NCBI GenBank assembly: GCA_001544595.2
Contig: FCOH02000037.1
Span: forward strand, 1 to 46,290
Direction: 5' to 3'
DNA length: 46,290 bases
Source: Caballeronia peredens
GTDB taxonomy: Bacteria; Pseudomonadota; Gammaproteobacteria; Burkholderiales; Burkholderiaceae
The position numbers and the translations under genes were made by a program. Of this stretch, positions 8,201-15,919 are shown piece by piece. The notes under the pieces were generated by a model. That model ran no database searches, was not told the origin of the DNA, and was given only the letters and a program-made list of their open reading frames with translations. Numbering within the stretch: position 1 is the first letter of the stretch; each line of letters opens with the position of its first letter.

Positions 8201-8835
8201 ATTACCTCGCGCGCTATCAGAACGCGGCCTACGCGGCGCGTTACGGACGGCTGGTCGCGTCGGTGCGCTCGGCCGAAGCGGGCCTGAACTCGGGCGACGG
8301 CCAGTATGCGCTGACCGAAGCGGTCGCCCGGAATCTGCACAAACTGATGGCCTACAAGGACGAGTACGAGGTCGCACGTCTCTATGCTGACCCGGCGTTT
8401 CTCGACAAGGTGAAGAGCAGCTTCGAAGGCGACTGGAAGATCAAGGTCCATCTGGCGCCGCCGAGCTTGTCGAAGAAGGATGCGCACGGGCATCTGGTGA
8501 AGAAGCAATACGGCCCGTGGATGATGTCGGCGATGCGCGTGCTCGCGCGCTTCAAGTTCCTGCGCGGCACGGCGCTCGATCCGTTCGGGCGCACGGAAGA
8601 GCGAAAGATGGAGCGTGCGCTGATCGGCGAGTATGAGGCGCTGGTGAAGGAACTGATCGCGGGACTGACGGCGCAGAAGCTGCCGCTTGCCATCGAACTT
8701 GCGAGCCTGCCGGAGTCGATGCGCGGGTATGGGCACATCAAGGAAAACAACGTGAAGGCGGCGAAGGTCAAGTGGGAGAAGCTGCTGGCGCGGTGGCGGA
8801 ATAACGAGGGCGGGGACAAGCGGGCGGTGGCCTGA
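5251..8835 (+). CDS. indolepyruvate ferredoxin oxidoreductase family protein (fused)
   Basis: A 1194-residue single-chain 2-oxoacid:ferredoxin oxidoreductase. In order: an N-terminal pyruvate-ferredoxin-oxidoreductase-like region, a CSGCPHN motif near residue 460, a thiamine diphosphate binding region with GDGTYFHSG near 525, a 4Fe-4S ferredoxin insert (CEGCGDC near 662), the gamma domain starting at GVGGTGVVTIG near 751, and a C-terminal extension of about 250 residues. The family decarboxylates aryl-pyruvates to aryl-acetyl-CoA with CoA and ferredoxin. I chose ATG 5251, preceded by GGAGG; the frame is open 29 codons further upstream but without a binding site. Its neighbours HppD and Paa suggest phenylpyruvate or indolepyruvate as substrate, which is inference. 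Confidence 0.92.
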   Translation: MNAPLDAEQRASLEAALNSVTLDDKYTLERGRAYMSGIQALVRLPMLQQERDKAAGLNTAGFISGYRGSPLGGLDQSLWKAKKHLAAHQVVFQPGVNEDLAATAVWGSQQVNLYPSAKYDGVFSMWYGKGPGVDRSGDVFKHGNSAGSAAHGGVLVLAGDDHAAKSSTLAHQSEHIFKACGLPVLFPSNVQEYLDFGLHGWAMSRYSGLWVAMKCVTDVVESSASVDIDPHRTKIVIPTDFAMPDGGLNIRWPDPPLVQEARLLDYKWYAALAYVRANKLDRIEIDSPHARFGIMTGGKAYLDVRQALTDLGLDDATCSQMGIRLYKVGCVWPLEAQGAHEFARGLEEILVVEEKRQILEYAIKEELYNWPDAQRPRVYGKFDEKDGAGGEWSVPMGNWLLPAHYELSPAIIAKAIATRLEKFDLPADVRARIAARLAVIEAKEKALARPRVEAERKPWFCSGCPHNTSTNVPEGSRAMAGIGCHYMTVWMDRSTSTFSQMGGEGVAWVGQSPFSNDKHVFANLGDGTYFHSGLLAIRASIAAKVNITYKILYNDAVAMTGGQPVDGVLTVPQITHQLAAEGATKIVIVTDEPEKYTPSVGLAPGIDVHHRDKLDEIQRQLREVSGTSILIYDQTCATEKRRRRKRGAYPDPAKRVVINEAVCEGCGDCSVKSNCLSVEPLETEFGTKRQINQSTCNKDYSCLNGFCPSFVTVEGGQLKKPKATSVGADSMPAVPTPELPEIARPYGVLVTGVGGTGVVTIGALLGMAAHLEQKGVTVLDVTGLAQKGGAVMSHVQIANRPADIHATRIAMGEADLVIGCDAIVTASNECGSRMQPDHTRVVVNSAQTPTAEFIKNPNWSFPGASAEADIRAAAGEHVALVDANRFAVALMGDAIYTNPFVLGFAWQKGWVPLRHESLARAIELNAVQVEKNLAAFEWGRRAAHDPEAVRRLADAQRGAPEAAGKVIALHTPKALDTLIDKRLDYLARYQNAAYAARYGRLVASVRSAEAGLNSGDGQYALTEAVARNLHKLMAYKDEYEVARLYADPAFLDKVKSSFEGDWKIKVHLAPPSLSKKDAHGHLVKKQYGPWMMSAMRVLARFKFLRGTALDPFGRTEERKMERALIGEYEALVKELIAGLTAQKLPLAIELASLPESMRGYGHIKENNVKAAKVKWEKLLARWRNNEGGDKRAVA

Positions 8836-8854
8836 TTTCTCCGCTTGTCGATGA

Positions 8855-8884
8855 AAAGGCGGTTCGCGAAAGCGGACCGCCTTT
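8855..8884 (+). terminator. terminator with GAAA tetraloop
   Basis: Outer arms AAAGGCGGT (8855-8863) and ACCGCCTTT (8876-8884) continue inward as a 4-bp helix closed by a GAAA loop (8868-8871), followed by a run of T. It ends the oxidoreductase transcript and can also stop the convergent peroxiredoxin transcript. Confidence 0.9.
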
Positions 8885-8911
8885 TTTTGTTCGATGCCTC
8901 CGTCTACGTCG

Positions 8912-9571
8912 TCAGACGAGACTGGCCAGACGCCGCAATGCCGGAACGATCTCGCTGGGGTCGGGCCGGCGCGTGTAATCCGGACTCACTTCGGCGTAGG
9001 CAATCTTGCCGTCCTGGCCGATGACGTAACGGGCAGGCATCGGCAAAGTCCAGCTAGGCTCTCCGTTGATGACCGGCAACTCAACGTCGAAACCCTTGTA
9101 TGCCGCAATCAGGTCATCCTGCAGCCGGAAGCGGATTCCAAACGCGTCGGCCGTCTTGCCGCCCTCGTCGACGAGAATCGGAAAGCTCAGTTTGTTTTGC
9201 CGCTGCGACTTGAGGCTGTTTTGCGCGGTCTGCATCGAGATCGCGACCAGATTGGCGCCCGACGACCGAAGCTCGTCCGCGGCTTCCTCGATGGCCTGTA
9301 AGTCGATGTTGCAGTACGGGCACCACACGCCTCGGTAGAAGACAACGACAATGGGTCCCCGCTCCAGCAACGCTTCCGATGAGACCCGCTCGCCTTGCGC
9401 ATCGGACAGCGCGAAGACGGGGGCCACGTCTCCGACTTTCAACGAACGTTCCGCCTGCCCTGTCGCGATCAATTCCGCCGTCGTTCTGTGAAAGAGTTCG
9501 ACGACTTCGCGAGGCGCTACTTTGCTTTCGAAGTGAGATTTGAAGGCATCCAGTTTCTCTTGCAGTTTCAT
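8912..9571 (-). CDS. peroxiredoxin-like protein (AhpC/TSA family)
   Basis: A 219-residue thioredoxin-fold protein. The active-site segment VWCPYCN places Cys84 and Cys87 in a CXXC, as in the peroxiredoxin-like AhpC/TSA group rather than classic 2-Cys AhpC. It probably reduces peroxides or disulphides in the cytoplasm; I see no signal peptide. Residues 1-45 form a helical N-terminal extension. It is divergent from a LysR gene 106 bp away, which is its likely regulator. Confidence 0.85.
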   Translation of the reverse strand: MKLQEKLDAFKSHFESKVAPREVVELFHRTTAELIATGQAERSLKVGDVAPVFALSDAQGERVSSEALLERGPIVVVFYRGVWCPYCNIDLQAIEEAADELRSSGANLVAISMQTAQNSLKSQRQNKLSFPILVDEGGKTADAFGIRFRLQDDLIAAYKGFDVELPVINGEPSWTLPMPARYVIGQDGKIAYAEVSPDYTRRPDPSEIVPALRRLASLV

Positions 9572-9677
9572 GACCGACTCCGGTTTGCTCGCCGTTCCTG
9601 GCGCGTGAAACCATCATGATTCATTTGTCTTTTGCCGAGTAGAATAGCCAGATGACTTTCAGTTATTCGCTGTGTAA
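9572..9677. promoter_or_regulatory. divergent promoter, peroxiredoxin / LysR
   Basis: The 106-bp gap holds a possible -10 TAGAAT (9640-9645) for the LysR gene and a small dyad ATCATGAT (9613-9620) in AT-richer sequence, typical of a LysR-controlled divergent promoter. The elements are suggestive only. Confidence 0.35.
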
Positions 9678-10616
9678 ATGAATGACAAGCTTTCGACGCT
9701 TCGCCTGTTCACCCGGGTCGCGCGTACGTCGAGCTTCACCCGGGCGGGACGCGAGCTGGGCATCAGTCAGCCTTCGGTGTCGCGACAAATCTCGGAACTC
9801 GAGACGGACATAGGCGCCGCGCTGTTCGTGAGGAGCACCCGCGCGGTGAAACTGACCGAAGCGGGCGTCGCCTATCTGGCGCGCGTAGACGCGATTCTCG
9901 ACGCTCTGGACGAGGCAGATCACGCTGCGCGCGGAAGCACGGAACTCCGCGGCCGGCTCCGAATTGCGCTGTCCACGAGCTTCGGCATCCGCGAAGTCAT
10001 TCCGCGACTCGAGCCGTTCATGGCGTCGCATCCGGCGCTGCATATCGATCTGCTGATGTCGGACGATCGGGAGGATCTGATCGCGGAAGGCGTCGACGTC
10101 GCCATTCGCTTCGGCGCGCTGCCCGATTCGAACGCGACATCAAGGTTGCTCGGGCGCTCGTCGCGAATGCTGGTTGCGGCGCCTGCGTATCTGGCGCGCG
10201 CGGGCATGCCCGCCGAACCGGCGGATCTGGCCGGGCACGATTTCGTCATCGGGCCGTCGAGCGCAGGTGCACTGGGCGCGACGCTTCGAAAGGAAGGGCG
10301 CGAAGTCGATTTCCGGGCCGAAGGACGACTCTCGACTTCCGTGAACGAAGGCGCGACATCGGCGGCCGTTGCCGGATTGGGGATTCTGACGATCGGGCTC
10401 TGGGGATGCCGCAGCGAACTCGCGGACGGACGACTCGTCCGGATTCTTCCGGACTGGCAACTCGATCCCGTCGAAGTTCACGCGGTGTTTCCGGCGCGCA
10501 GGGCCATGCGTCCGGCCGCTCGTGTGCTGGTCGACTATCTCGCGGAGTCGCTCCGGCCCATATCAGCCGATGGTACCGGCCAGACACGGGCTCGGGGATC
10601 CATGTCTCAGCCATAA
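9678..10616 (+). CDS. LysR family transcriptional regulator
   Basis: A 312-residue LTTR. Residues 1-60 carry the winged helix-turn-helix (SFTRAGRELGISQPSVSRQI) and residues about 90-300 the periplasmic-binding-protein-like effector domain. It most resembles the large LTTR group found beside oxidoreductases. The effector is unknown. It is divergent from the peroxiredoxin-like gene and ends at a bidirectional terminator shared with maeB. Confidence 0.9.
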   Translation: MNDKLSTLRLFTRVARTSSFTRAGRELGISQPSVSRQISELETDIGAALFVRSTRAVKLTEAGVAYLARVDAILDALDEADHAARGSTELRGRLRIALSTSFGIREVIPRLEPFMASHPALHIDLLMSDDREDLIAEGVDVAIRFGALPDSNATSRLLGRSSRMLVAAPAYLARAGMPAEPADLAGHDFVIGPSSAGALGATLRKEGREVDFRAEGRLSTSVNEGATSAAVAGLGILTIGLWGCRSELADGRLVRILPDWQLDPVEVHAVFPARRAMRPAARVLVDYLAESLRPISADGTGQTRARGSMSQP

Positions 10617-10617
10617 A

Positions 10618-10649
10618 AAACGGCGACCCGGTTTCCCGGATCGCCGTTT
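10618..10649. terminator. bidirectional terminator, LysR / maeB
   Basis: Arms AAACGGCGA (10618-10626) and TCGCCGTTT (10641-10649) enclose a second 4-bp helix CCGG/CCGG after one mismatch. It lies between convergent genes. Confidence 0.85.
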
Positions 10650-10667
10650 CGTCAAAGCGCCTGCGCC

Positions 10668-12947
10668 TTACTTTTGCTTTGCCACACTCGCGTTCGCGCT
10701 CGCCACCGCCGTCATATTGATGATCCGCCGCACGGTCGCCGCGGGCGTCAGAATATGCACCGGCTTCGCCGCGCCGAGCAGGAACGGCCCGACCGTCACG
10801 CCCTCGCCGCTCACCATCTTGAGCAGGTTGTACGTGATGTTCGCCGCTTCCACGTTCGGCATGATCAGCAGGTTCGCTTCGCCGTGCAGCGTCGTGCCCG
10901 GGAATGCCGCCTTGCGCACCGTTTCCGACAACGCCGCGTCGCCGTGCATTTCGCCGTCCACTTCGAGATGCGGCGCACGTTCCGCGATCAGCTTGCGCGC
11001 TTCCGCCATGCGCTTGCTCGACGCGCTCGGCACGCTGCCGAAGTTCGAGTTCGACACCAGCGCGACCTTCGGCTGAATGCCGAAACGCTCGATCTCACGC
11101 GCCGCGAGAATCGTCATGTCGGCGAGTTGCTCGGGCGTCGGCGTTTCGTTCACGTACGTGTCGCTGATGAACAGATTGCGGCCCTGAAGCATCAGCAGGT
11201 TCATCGCCGCGAAGTTGTTCGCGCCCGGCGCCTTGCCGAGCACCTGTTCGACGAACTTCAGGTGATCCTGATACGTATCGATGAGACCGCAGATCATGCC
11301 GTCGGCATCGCCGGTATGGATCAGGATCGCGCCGATCAGCGTGTTGAACTTGCGCAGCGCGGCCTTCGCGCTTTCCGGCGTCACGCCTTCGCGCGCGGCG
11401 ATCTCGTGATACGCCTGCCAGCTCTTTTGATAGCGCGGATCGTCTTCCGGATTCACGATCTCGAAGTCGACGCCCGGCTTCAGCTTCGAGCCCATCTTCT
11501 GCAGCCGCATCTCGACGACCGCCGGCCGCCCGATGATGATCGGCTTCGCGATCTTCTCCAGCAGCACGAACTGCGCGGCGCGCAGCACGCGCTCGTCCTC
11601 GCCTTCCGCAAACGCGATGCGCGCGGGCGCGGCCTTCGCCGCCACGAACACCGGGCGCATCACCATGCCCGTGCGGTACACGGTCGCGCCGAGCGTCTCG
11701 CGATACGCGTCCATGTCCTTGATCGGACGCGTCGCCACGCCCGAATCCATCGCGGCCTGCGCCACCGCCGGCGCGATCTTGATGATCAGACGCGGATCGA
11801 ACGGCTTCGGAATCAGATACTCCGGACCGAATTCGAGCGAATGGCCTTCGTAGGCTTTCGCGACTTCATCGCCCTGATCGGTTTCTTCCGCGAGTTCCGC
11901 GATCGCCTTCACGCACGCGAGCTTCATCTCTTCGGTGATGGTCGTCGCGCCCACATCCAGCGCGCCGCGGAAGATGAACGGGAAGCACAGCACGTTGTTC
12001 ACCTGGTTCGGATAGTCCGAACGTCCCGTCGCCACAATGCAATCCGGGCGCACTTTCTTCGCGTCTTCCGGACGGATTTCCGGCTCCGGATTCGCGAGCG
12101 CGAGAATCAGCGGCTTGTCCGCCATGGTCGCGACCATTTCCGGCTTGAGCACGCCGGCGCTCGAACAGCCGAGGAACACGTCGCAGCCGTGCATCGCGTC
12201 GCCGAGCGTGCGCGCATCGGTGCTCACCTGATAACGTTCCTTCGAGGCATCGAGGTTGCCGCGGCCTTCGTAGATCACGCCCTTCGAATCGATCACCAGC
12301 GTGTTCGACTTCTTCAGGCCCAGATGCACGAGCAAGTCCAGACACGCAATCGCCGCCGCGCCCGCGCCCGAACACACGAGCTTCACTTCGTCGAGCTTCT
12401 TGCCGACCACTTTCAGGCCGTTGAGAATCGCCGCCGACGCGATGATCGCCGTACCGTGCTGATCGTCATGGAAAACGGGAATCTTCATGCGCTCGCGCAG
12501 CTTCTTTTCGATGTAGAAGCATTCGGGCGCCTTGATGTCTTCGAGATTGATGCCGCCCAGCGTGGGTTCGAGCATCGCGATCGCGTCGACGAGCTTGTCC
12601 GGATCGGTTTCGGCGAGTTCGATGTCGAACACGTCGATGCCGGCGAACTTCTTGAACAGACATCCCTTGCCTTCCATCACCGGCTTGGCCGCGAGCGGGC
12701 CGATATTGCCGAGACCGAGCACGGCCGTGCCGTTCGTCACGACGCCGACGAGATTCGCGCGCGACGTGTACTTCTGCGCGTCGAGCGGTTCATCGTAGAT
12801 CGCCATGCACGCGGCCGCGACGCCCGGCGAATACGCGAGCGAAAGGTCGAGCTGGTTCGAGAGCGGCTTGGTCGGCGTGACCGAAATCTTGCCGGGGCGA
12901 GGATTCTGGTGATACGCGAGGGCGCTTTGCTTCAGTTGTTCGTCCAT
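10668..12947 (-). CDS. maeB: NADP-dependent malic enzyme
   Basis: A 759-residue MaeB-type enzyme that decarboxylates malate to pyruvate with NADP. The N-terminal 430 residues hold the malic N-terminal and NAD(P)-binding domains (VVTNGTAVLGLGNIGPLAAK; EKKLRERMKIPVFHDDQHG). The C-terminal 320 residues are a phosphotransacetylase-like domain (IAFAEGEDERVLRAA onward), which in MaeB is regulatory and binds acetyl-CoA without PTA activity. Full length and intact. It is a single gene divergent from pyrE across a 496-bp gap. Confidence 0.96.
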   Translation of the reverse strand: MDEQLKQSALAYHQNPRPGKISVTPTKPLSNQLDLSLAYSPGVAAACMAIYDEPLDAQKYTSRANLVGVVTNGTAVLGLGNIGPLAAKPVMEGKGCLFKKFAGIDVFDIELAETDPDKLVDAIAMLEPTLGGINLEDIKAPECFYIEKKLRERMKIPVFHDDQHGTAIIASAAILNGLKVVGKKLDEVKLVCSGAGAAAIACLDLLVHLGLKKSNTLVIDSKGVIYEGRGNLDASKERYQVSTDARTLGDAMHGCDVFLGCSSAGVLKPEMVATMADKPLILALANPEPEIRPEDAKKVRPDCIVATGRSDYPNQVNNVLCFPFIFRGALDVGATTITEEMKLACVKAIAELAEETDQGDEVAKAYEGHSLEFGPEYLIPKPFDPRLIIKIAPAVAQAAMDSGVATRPIKDMDAYRETLGATVYRTGMVMRPVFVAAKAAPARIAFAEGEDERVLRAAQFVLLEKIAKPIIIGRPAVVEMRLQKMGSKLKPGVDFEIVNPEDDPRYQKSWQAYHEIAAREGVTPESAKAALRKFNTLIGAILIHTGDADGMICGLIDTYQDHLKFVEQVLGKAPGANNFAAMNLLMLQGRNLFISDTYVNETPTPEQLADMTILAAREIERFGIQPKVALVSNSNFGSVPSASSKRMAEARKLIAERAPHLEVDGEMHGDAALSETVRKAAFPGTTLHGEANLLIMPNVEAANITYNLLKMVSGEGVTVGPFLLGAAKPVHILTPAATVRRIINMTAVASANASVAKQK

Positions 12948-13443
12948 GATTTACCTGAGACGTTTGGAAATTATTTGAACAGGGTTCACACTGCCGTCGA
13001 CCGTGCTGCATAAATGCGGAAATGTGAATCTATGGACCAAGTTTCGTTCGCTCGGCGCGTCGGGTAGACGCGGCGTGCCGCTCGCCAGGATGAAACGCGC
13101 GGACGGAGCCTTTGGTTTTTTTGGGACGATCAGTGTACACCCCGCGCCAGCAATGACGCGAAGCAGCAATGACGCATGCGACGGGCGGTTTCATCGGACG
13201 AACTCGCGTGATGTCACTCGAGTCCGGCGCCGCGCTTGCCGCGAATTCGAGCGAGCGGCGCTGCCGCACTCGCCCGCACGACCCGCCTCGGGTAAAATGG
13301 CGGGCTACGCGCGCAGGAACCGTGAAAAAGCCCGTCGAGCAATGTGTCGAAGGCCGGCTCGTTTCGCGTCGATCCATGCGCCAGGGCCCTCGCGGCCGCC
13401 TCCCCGCTTCTCCAAGCGCCCTATCAAGTCCAAGGATTCGCCC
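12948..13443. promoter_or_regulatory. maeB-pyrE divergent intergenic region
   Basis: A stretch of 496 bp with no gene I can support. Frames are open through it on both strands but none has a convincing start or protein-like composition. A TAAAAT box at 13293-13298, about 150 bp before pyrE, is the best -10 candidate for pyrE, without a clear -35. The length suggests two separate promoters and long leaders. Confidence 0.35.
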
Positions 13444-14130
13444 ATGACAGGCTTCGATCGCCAGACGATCTCCGACACCACCGCCAAGATGCTGCTCGAA
13501 GTGCAGGCGGTGCACTTCAACGCGGAAAAACCGTACATCTTCACGTCCGGCTGGGCGAGCCCGGTGTATATCGACTGCCGCAAGCTGATTTCCTACCCGC
13601 GCGTGCGTCGCGGCCTGATGGAAATGGCCGAGGCGACCATTCTGCGCGACGTCGGCTACGAACAGATCGACGCAGTCGCCGGCGGCGAAACGGCGGGCAT
13701 TCCGTTCGCCGCCTGGATCGCCGACCGCCTGATGGTGCCGATGCAATACGTGCGCAAGAAGCCGAAGGGTTTCGGCCGCAATGCGCAGATCGAAGGCCTG
13801 CTGACCGAAGGCCAGCGCGTGTTGCTCGTCGAAGACCTGACGACCGACAGCCGCAGCAAGATCAACTTCATCAACGCGCTGCGCACGGCCGGCGCCACGG
13901 TGAACCACTGCTTCGTGCTGTTCCACTACAACATCTTCAAGGAAAGCGTGTCGGTGCTGAAAGACATCGATGTCGATCTGCACGCGCTCGCAACCTGGTG
14001 GGACGTGCTGCGCATCGCCAAGGAACAAGGCTACTTCGAGACGAAGACGCTCGATGAAGTCGAGAAATTCCTGCACGCGCCGGCAGAATGGTCGGCCGCG
14101 CATGGCGGCGCAACAGCTGCGCCGCAATAA
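13444..14130 (+). CDS. pyrE: orotate phosphoribosyltransferase
   Basis: A 228-residue PyrE that joins orotate and PRPP to form OMP in pyrimidine synthesis. The PRPP-binding loop is VLLVEDLTTDS (near residues 124-134), a variant of the usual VDDVITAGTA form but keeping the two acidic residues; this variant occurs in a recognised PyrE subgroup. KPKGFGRNAQIEG is the flexible catalytic loop. The start is ATG 13444, preceded by AAGGA; the upstream extension of the frame has no family similarity. It is monocistronic with a strong terminator. Confidence 0.95.
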   Translation: MTGFDRQTISDTTAKMLLEVQAVHFNAEKPYIFTSGWASPVYIDCRKLISYPRVRRGLMEMAEATILRDVGYEQIDAVAGGETAGIPFAAWIADRLMVPMQYVRKKPKGFGRNAQIEGLLTEGQRVLLVEDLTTDSRSKINFINALRTAGATVNHCFVLFHYNIFKESVSVLKDIDVDLHALATWWDVLRIAKEQGYFETKTLDEVEKFLHAPAEWSAAHGGATAAPQ

Positions 14131-14157
14131 GCCTGACTGTTTCGAAAGTTAAAAATG

Positions 14158-14189
14158 AAAAAGCCGCTGATTCCGGTCAGCGGCTTTTT
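14158..14189. terminator. bidirectional terminator after pyrE
   Basis: A perfect 13-bp stem (14158-14170 with 14177-14189), 6-nt loop, A-run on the left and T-run on the right. It separates pyrE from the convergent response regulator. Confidence 0.92.
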
Positions 14190-14211
14190 TATTATTCAGC
14201 AAATCGACACG

Positions 14212-14925
14212 TTATAACGATTGCGGATTGGAAACCGGAGAATCGTCGATTGTGCCGTCTCCCGCATACGCCGAAAGATTCATTAATCCATTACTTTGCG
14301 CATACTGAAATAATTCAGAATCACGCTCAATGCCGAGTTTGCGCATTGCAGTATTTTTTTGCGTGCTGATTGTCTTGATGCTGCGACGCAATTGCGCGGC
14401 GATTTCCGTGATGGTCATCCCGGAAACGAACAGGCGTACGACTTCGAGTTCGCGCTTGGAAAGAATCACGCTGCGCTGCTGCCCGTTCGCGCCGAGCCCC
14501 ATGCTCTCGAGCGCCGCATGCACCGACGGCCCGAGATACTCCTGACCGCGCATGACGTGCTGGATCGCCCAGCCGATATGGTTCATGTCGTCGGCCTTGT
14601 TGATGATGGACATCACGCCCACTTCGCGCAGGCGTTTGAGCAGGGCCGGATTCTCGAGCATGGTCAGCACGACGAGCTTCACGCGCGGAAACTGCCGCCC
14701 GATATAGCCGAGCAGCGGCATGCCGTCGCCGTAGGAGCCGCCGGGCATGGCGAGATCCGTGACAAGGACATCGCACGGCGTCTTCTGCAGAAGCTGGATG
14801 AGTTCCGTCGACTGGCGTGCCTGACCGACGACATCGACCTCGGGAAACTTGTTGAGCGCCTGCGTTGCGCCGAACAGAATCACCGGATGGTCGTCCGCGA
14901 TGATGACCTTTATTCGCTGGCTCAT
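14212..14925 (-). CDS. RcsB-like response regulator, LuxR-type HTH
   Basis: A 237-residue two-component regulator. The receiver domain has the acidic pair at residues 11-12, phospho-acceptor Asp57 (VLVTDLAMPGG) and Lys110. The C-terminal LuxR-type HTH (LSKRELEVVRLFVSGMTITEIAAQL...RSIKTISTQK, about residues 160-215) is strikingly close to RcsB over the whole length, including the SYGDGMPLL segment. No histidine kinase or phosphotransfer gene is nearby, so it is an orphan here. ATG 14925 follows GGGAGGAG. Confidence 0.9.
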   Translation of the reverse strand: MSQRIKVIIADDHPVILFGATQALNKFPEVDVVGQARQSTELIQLLQKTPCDVLVTDLAMPGGSYGDGMPLLGYIGRQFPRVKLVVLTMLENPALLKRLREVGVMSIINKADDMNHIGWAIQHVMRGQEYLGPSVHAALESMGLGANGQQRSVILSKRELEVVRLFVSGMTITEIAAQLRRSIKTISTQKNTAMRKLGIERDSELFQYAQSNGLMNLSAYAGDGTIDDSPVSNPQSL

Positions 14926-14964
14926 TTACTCCTCCCGAAAAATAGATGGATTAGATGCCGCGCG

Positions 14965-15022
14965 AATCTGCATCAGATTAATCATTTTTACATTCAGTAT
15001 AGTGCGCTGACGACGCCGTCAA
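14965..15022 (-). promoter_or_regulatory. promoter candidate of the RcsB-like gene
   Basis: On the minus strand, TTGACG (15022-15017) and TATACT (15001-14996) have good hexamers, though the 15-bp spacer is short. Just downstream is a dyad AATCTG/CAGATT (14965-14970, 14974-14979) that could be an operator. The rest of the 14926-15216 gap holds nothing else I can name. Confidence 0.4.
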
Positions 15023-15159
15023 GGCACTGCGCTGCTCGCCTAAACCGATGTACGTGGATCGCGCCATCGGTTAAGTCCCAAGGATCAAGGCTTTAAACCT
15101 TTGTTGCGATGTTAAACTGCAACCTGTCACGAAGCGCATCCCTGAGACAAAAAACATCG

Positions 15160-15208
15160 TTGCAGTCTGCGAAACGCTGATATAACGCGCGACGATACTG
15201 ACAAGGAG
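15160..15208 (+). promoter_or_regulatory. promoter and RBS of the YbhB-like gene
   Basis: TTGCAG (15160-15165) and TATAAC (15181-15186) are a possible promoter with a 15-bp spacer. A perfect AAGGAG (15203-15208) follows, 8 nt before ATG 15217. This ATG is in a different frame from the main coding region and joins it only if one T is lost from the T9 run at 15268-15276. Confidence 0.45.
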
Positions 15209-15247
15209 TTCAGCCCATGCGCCTCACAGGCCGAAGCGGGAATTCGA

Positions 15248-15808
15248 GTGGCCTTGTCACATCTGTCTTTTTTTTTCGCGTGTGCGACCGTCGCTCTCGC
15301 GAGTTCGCGCGAAGCCGTGGCTGACTCCACCTTCACCATATCGAGCACCGACCTCGCCCCGGGCAAGCCGATCGGGCGCGATCTGCTGTTCGATCAGTCC
15401 GAATGCAAGGGCGGCAACCGTTCGCCGCAGATTTCCTGGCGCGGCGCGCCCGCGAACACGCGCGGCTTCGCCGTGACCATCGTCGACCCCGATGCGCCCG
15501 GGCGCGGCTGGTGGCACTGGGCGGTCGCAGGCATTCCCGCCGGCACGGACCGCCTGCCCAACAACGCGAGCGCCTCGGGCGTCCTGCGCAAACTGGGCGC
15601 GCTCGAGGCGCGCAACGACTGGGACACCGACGGCTACGGCGGACCGTGCCCGCCGCCCGGCAAACCGCATCGCTACGTGGTGACGGTGTATGCGCTCAAC
15701 AACGACGAACTGCGTCTGCGTCAGGGCACGCCTGCGCTCATGTTCGAGCATGAAATCCGCACGATGGCCATCGCGAGCGCGCAGCTGACCTTCACCTACG
15801 GACGGTAG
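15248..15808 (+). CDS. exported YbhB/YbcL (Raf kinase inhibitor-like) protein
   Basis: A PEBP-family protein; the intact frame codes 186 residues from GTG 15248. Conserved parts are SPQISWRGAP, VTIVDPDAPGRGWWHW and GPCPPPGKPHRY, the last two forming the anion-binding pocket. The molecular role of bacterial members is poorly known. An N-terminal hydrophobic segment (FFFACATVALA) indicates export. The start is odd: the only good ribosome binding site serves ATG 15217, whose frame differs by one base and stops soon after. Removing one T from the run of nine (15268-15276) would fuse the two and give a signal peptide with a positive MRLTGR n-region. This could be an assembly error, phase variation or slippage. 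Confidence 0.8.
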   Translation: MALSHLSFFFACATVALASSREAVADSTFTISSTDLAPGKPIGRDLLFDQSECKGGNRSPQISWRGAPANTRGFAVTIVDPDAPGRGWWHWAVAGIPAGTDRLPNNASASGVLRKLGALEARNDWDTDGYGGPCPPPGKPHRYVVTVYALNNDELRLRQGTPALMFEHEIRTMAIASAQLTFTYGR

Positions 15809-15919
15809 TCTCGACAGCCTGAAGCGTGCGCTTGCGCCGGTCGGGCGGAAACTGTCTTTGTTAGACTGGCCGCAGCCGTCCGGCGCACGCCGCGACCCGC
15901 GGACCGACTCAGGGACATC

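Noticed and set aside
6349..8736. 795-codon open frame on the minus strand
   Set aside because: It is antisense to the ferredoxin oxidoreductase, is very rich in Arg, His and Ala, and has no motif; a shadow of GC-rich codon use.
10674..13013. 779-codon open frame on the plus strand
   Set aside because: It mirrors maeB almost exactly, with an Arg/His-rich product and no known domain.
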